Shown here one piece after another: positions 63,887 through 64,000 of a stretch of 64,000 nucleotides of DNA. Positions within the stretch are counted from its first letter, which is position 1, and every line of letters begins with the position of its first letter. The notes beneath the pieces were generated by a model. The model made no database searches. It was not told the DNA's origin and saw only the letters and a list, made by a program, of their open reading frames with translations. The stretch comes from Methylocaldum sp035627495. Lineage in GTDB: Bacteria > Pseudomonadota > Gammaproteobacteria > Methylococcales > Methylococcaceae. The stretch is from positions 6,978 to 70,977 of the forward strand of contig NZ_DASPLO010000159.1 in the NCBI RefSeq assembly GCF_035627495.1, read 5' to 3'. Position numbers and translations under genes: made by a program.

Positions 63887-64000
63887 TCAAGAAGAAATTG
63901 CGTAGTTGACTTGATAAGGTTTTCGAGTTTTGAGTACACCGAAGCAGAGGTGGACGAGTTTTCGCATGGCGGCGCCGAGGGCAGCCATTTTGCTTTTGCC
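63887..64000 (-). CDS. IS110-family transposase, C-terminal end (cut by window edge)
   Basis: 37 residues to a stop at 63887: KMAALGAAMRKLVHLCFGVL then KTRKPYQVNYAIS. This is the usual C terminus of IS110/IS1111-type transposases (DEDD enzymes). The rest lies outside the window, so intactness cannot be judged. Confidence 0.75.
   Translation of the reverse strand, partial: GKSKMAALGAAMRKLVHLCFGVLKTRKPYQVNYAISS

Overview
The window looks like chromosome of a GC-rich gammaproteobacterium. The order truA-trpF-trpB-trpA-accD-folC-dedD-cvpA-purF-metZ is a standard gammaproteobacterial arrangement. The mix of nitrate assimilation, cyanase, tail-collar and giant secreted protein genes would suit a methanotroph of the Methylococcales, but no methane gene is present, so genus is not claimed. 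No rRNA, tRNA or CRISPR array was seen.

Layout. 1-18.3 kb is housekeeping: partial acnB, an HDAC-family hydrolase, ugd, then the minus-strand metZ/purF/cvpA/dedD/folC/accD/trpABF/truA block, then gltA, an exported protein of unknown function and uup. 18.3-47.2 kb is a large nitrogen-acquisition region: nrtA-nrtB-nrtCD (nitrate ABC importer); a more AT-rich cassette with an FNT channel, a PP2C-kinase fusion and cyanase; a scar zone with IS5, IS701 and IS982 remnants and fragments of a second set of nas genes; then an MFS nitrate transporter, a second PP2C-kinase fusion, nirB, nirD, a NarB-type nitrate reductase, a fused DmsB-DmsC electron-transfer protein, a second nitrate reductase with a BFD domain, the sensor pair nasS-nasT, and a porin. 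48.4-63.1 kb is a minus-strand secretion and surface-protein region: an M50-protease/HlyD fusion, two more HlyD-type adaptors, a TolC-type channel, a 2215-residue LEPR/DUF4347 protein, a sulfotransferase, a DUF6916 protein and a tail-collar protein. The window ends in an IS110-type transposase tail.

Regulation. The strongest new pattern is a repeated leader: a sigma-54 -24/-12 promoter (GG-N10-GC), then within about 15 nt of the predicted start a short hairpin with a six-base loop, then a conserved CAAxGGCG block that opens a terminator with a T-run. It precedes nrtA, the MFS nitrate transporter, the porin and, on the minus strand, a truncated oxidoreductase. A variant lacking the hexaloop hairpin precedes the FNT channel. 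Palindromes resembling NtrC sites lie upstream of several. With nasS-nasT (NasT carries an ANTAR RNA-binding domain) in the same window, this reads as nitrogen-limitation control of initiation by NtrC/sigma-54, plus nitrate-responsive antitermination by NasS/NasT.

Other notable structure: two MITE-like elements with TNA target duplications, one inserted between a probable NtrC enhancer and the porin promoter; two membrane-anchored PP2C-kinase fusions, each directly downstream of a transporter gene; and a type-I-like secretion locus with no ABC ATPase in view.
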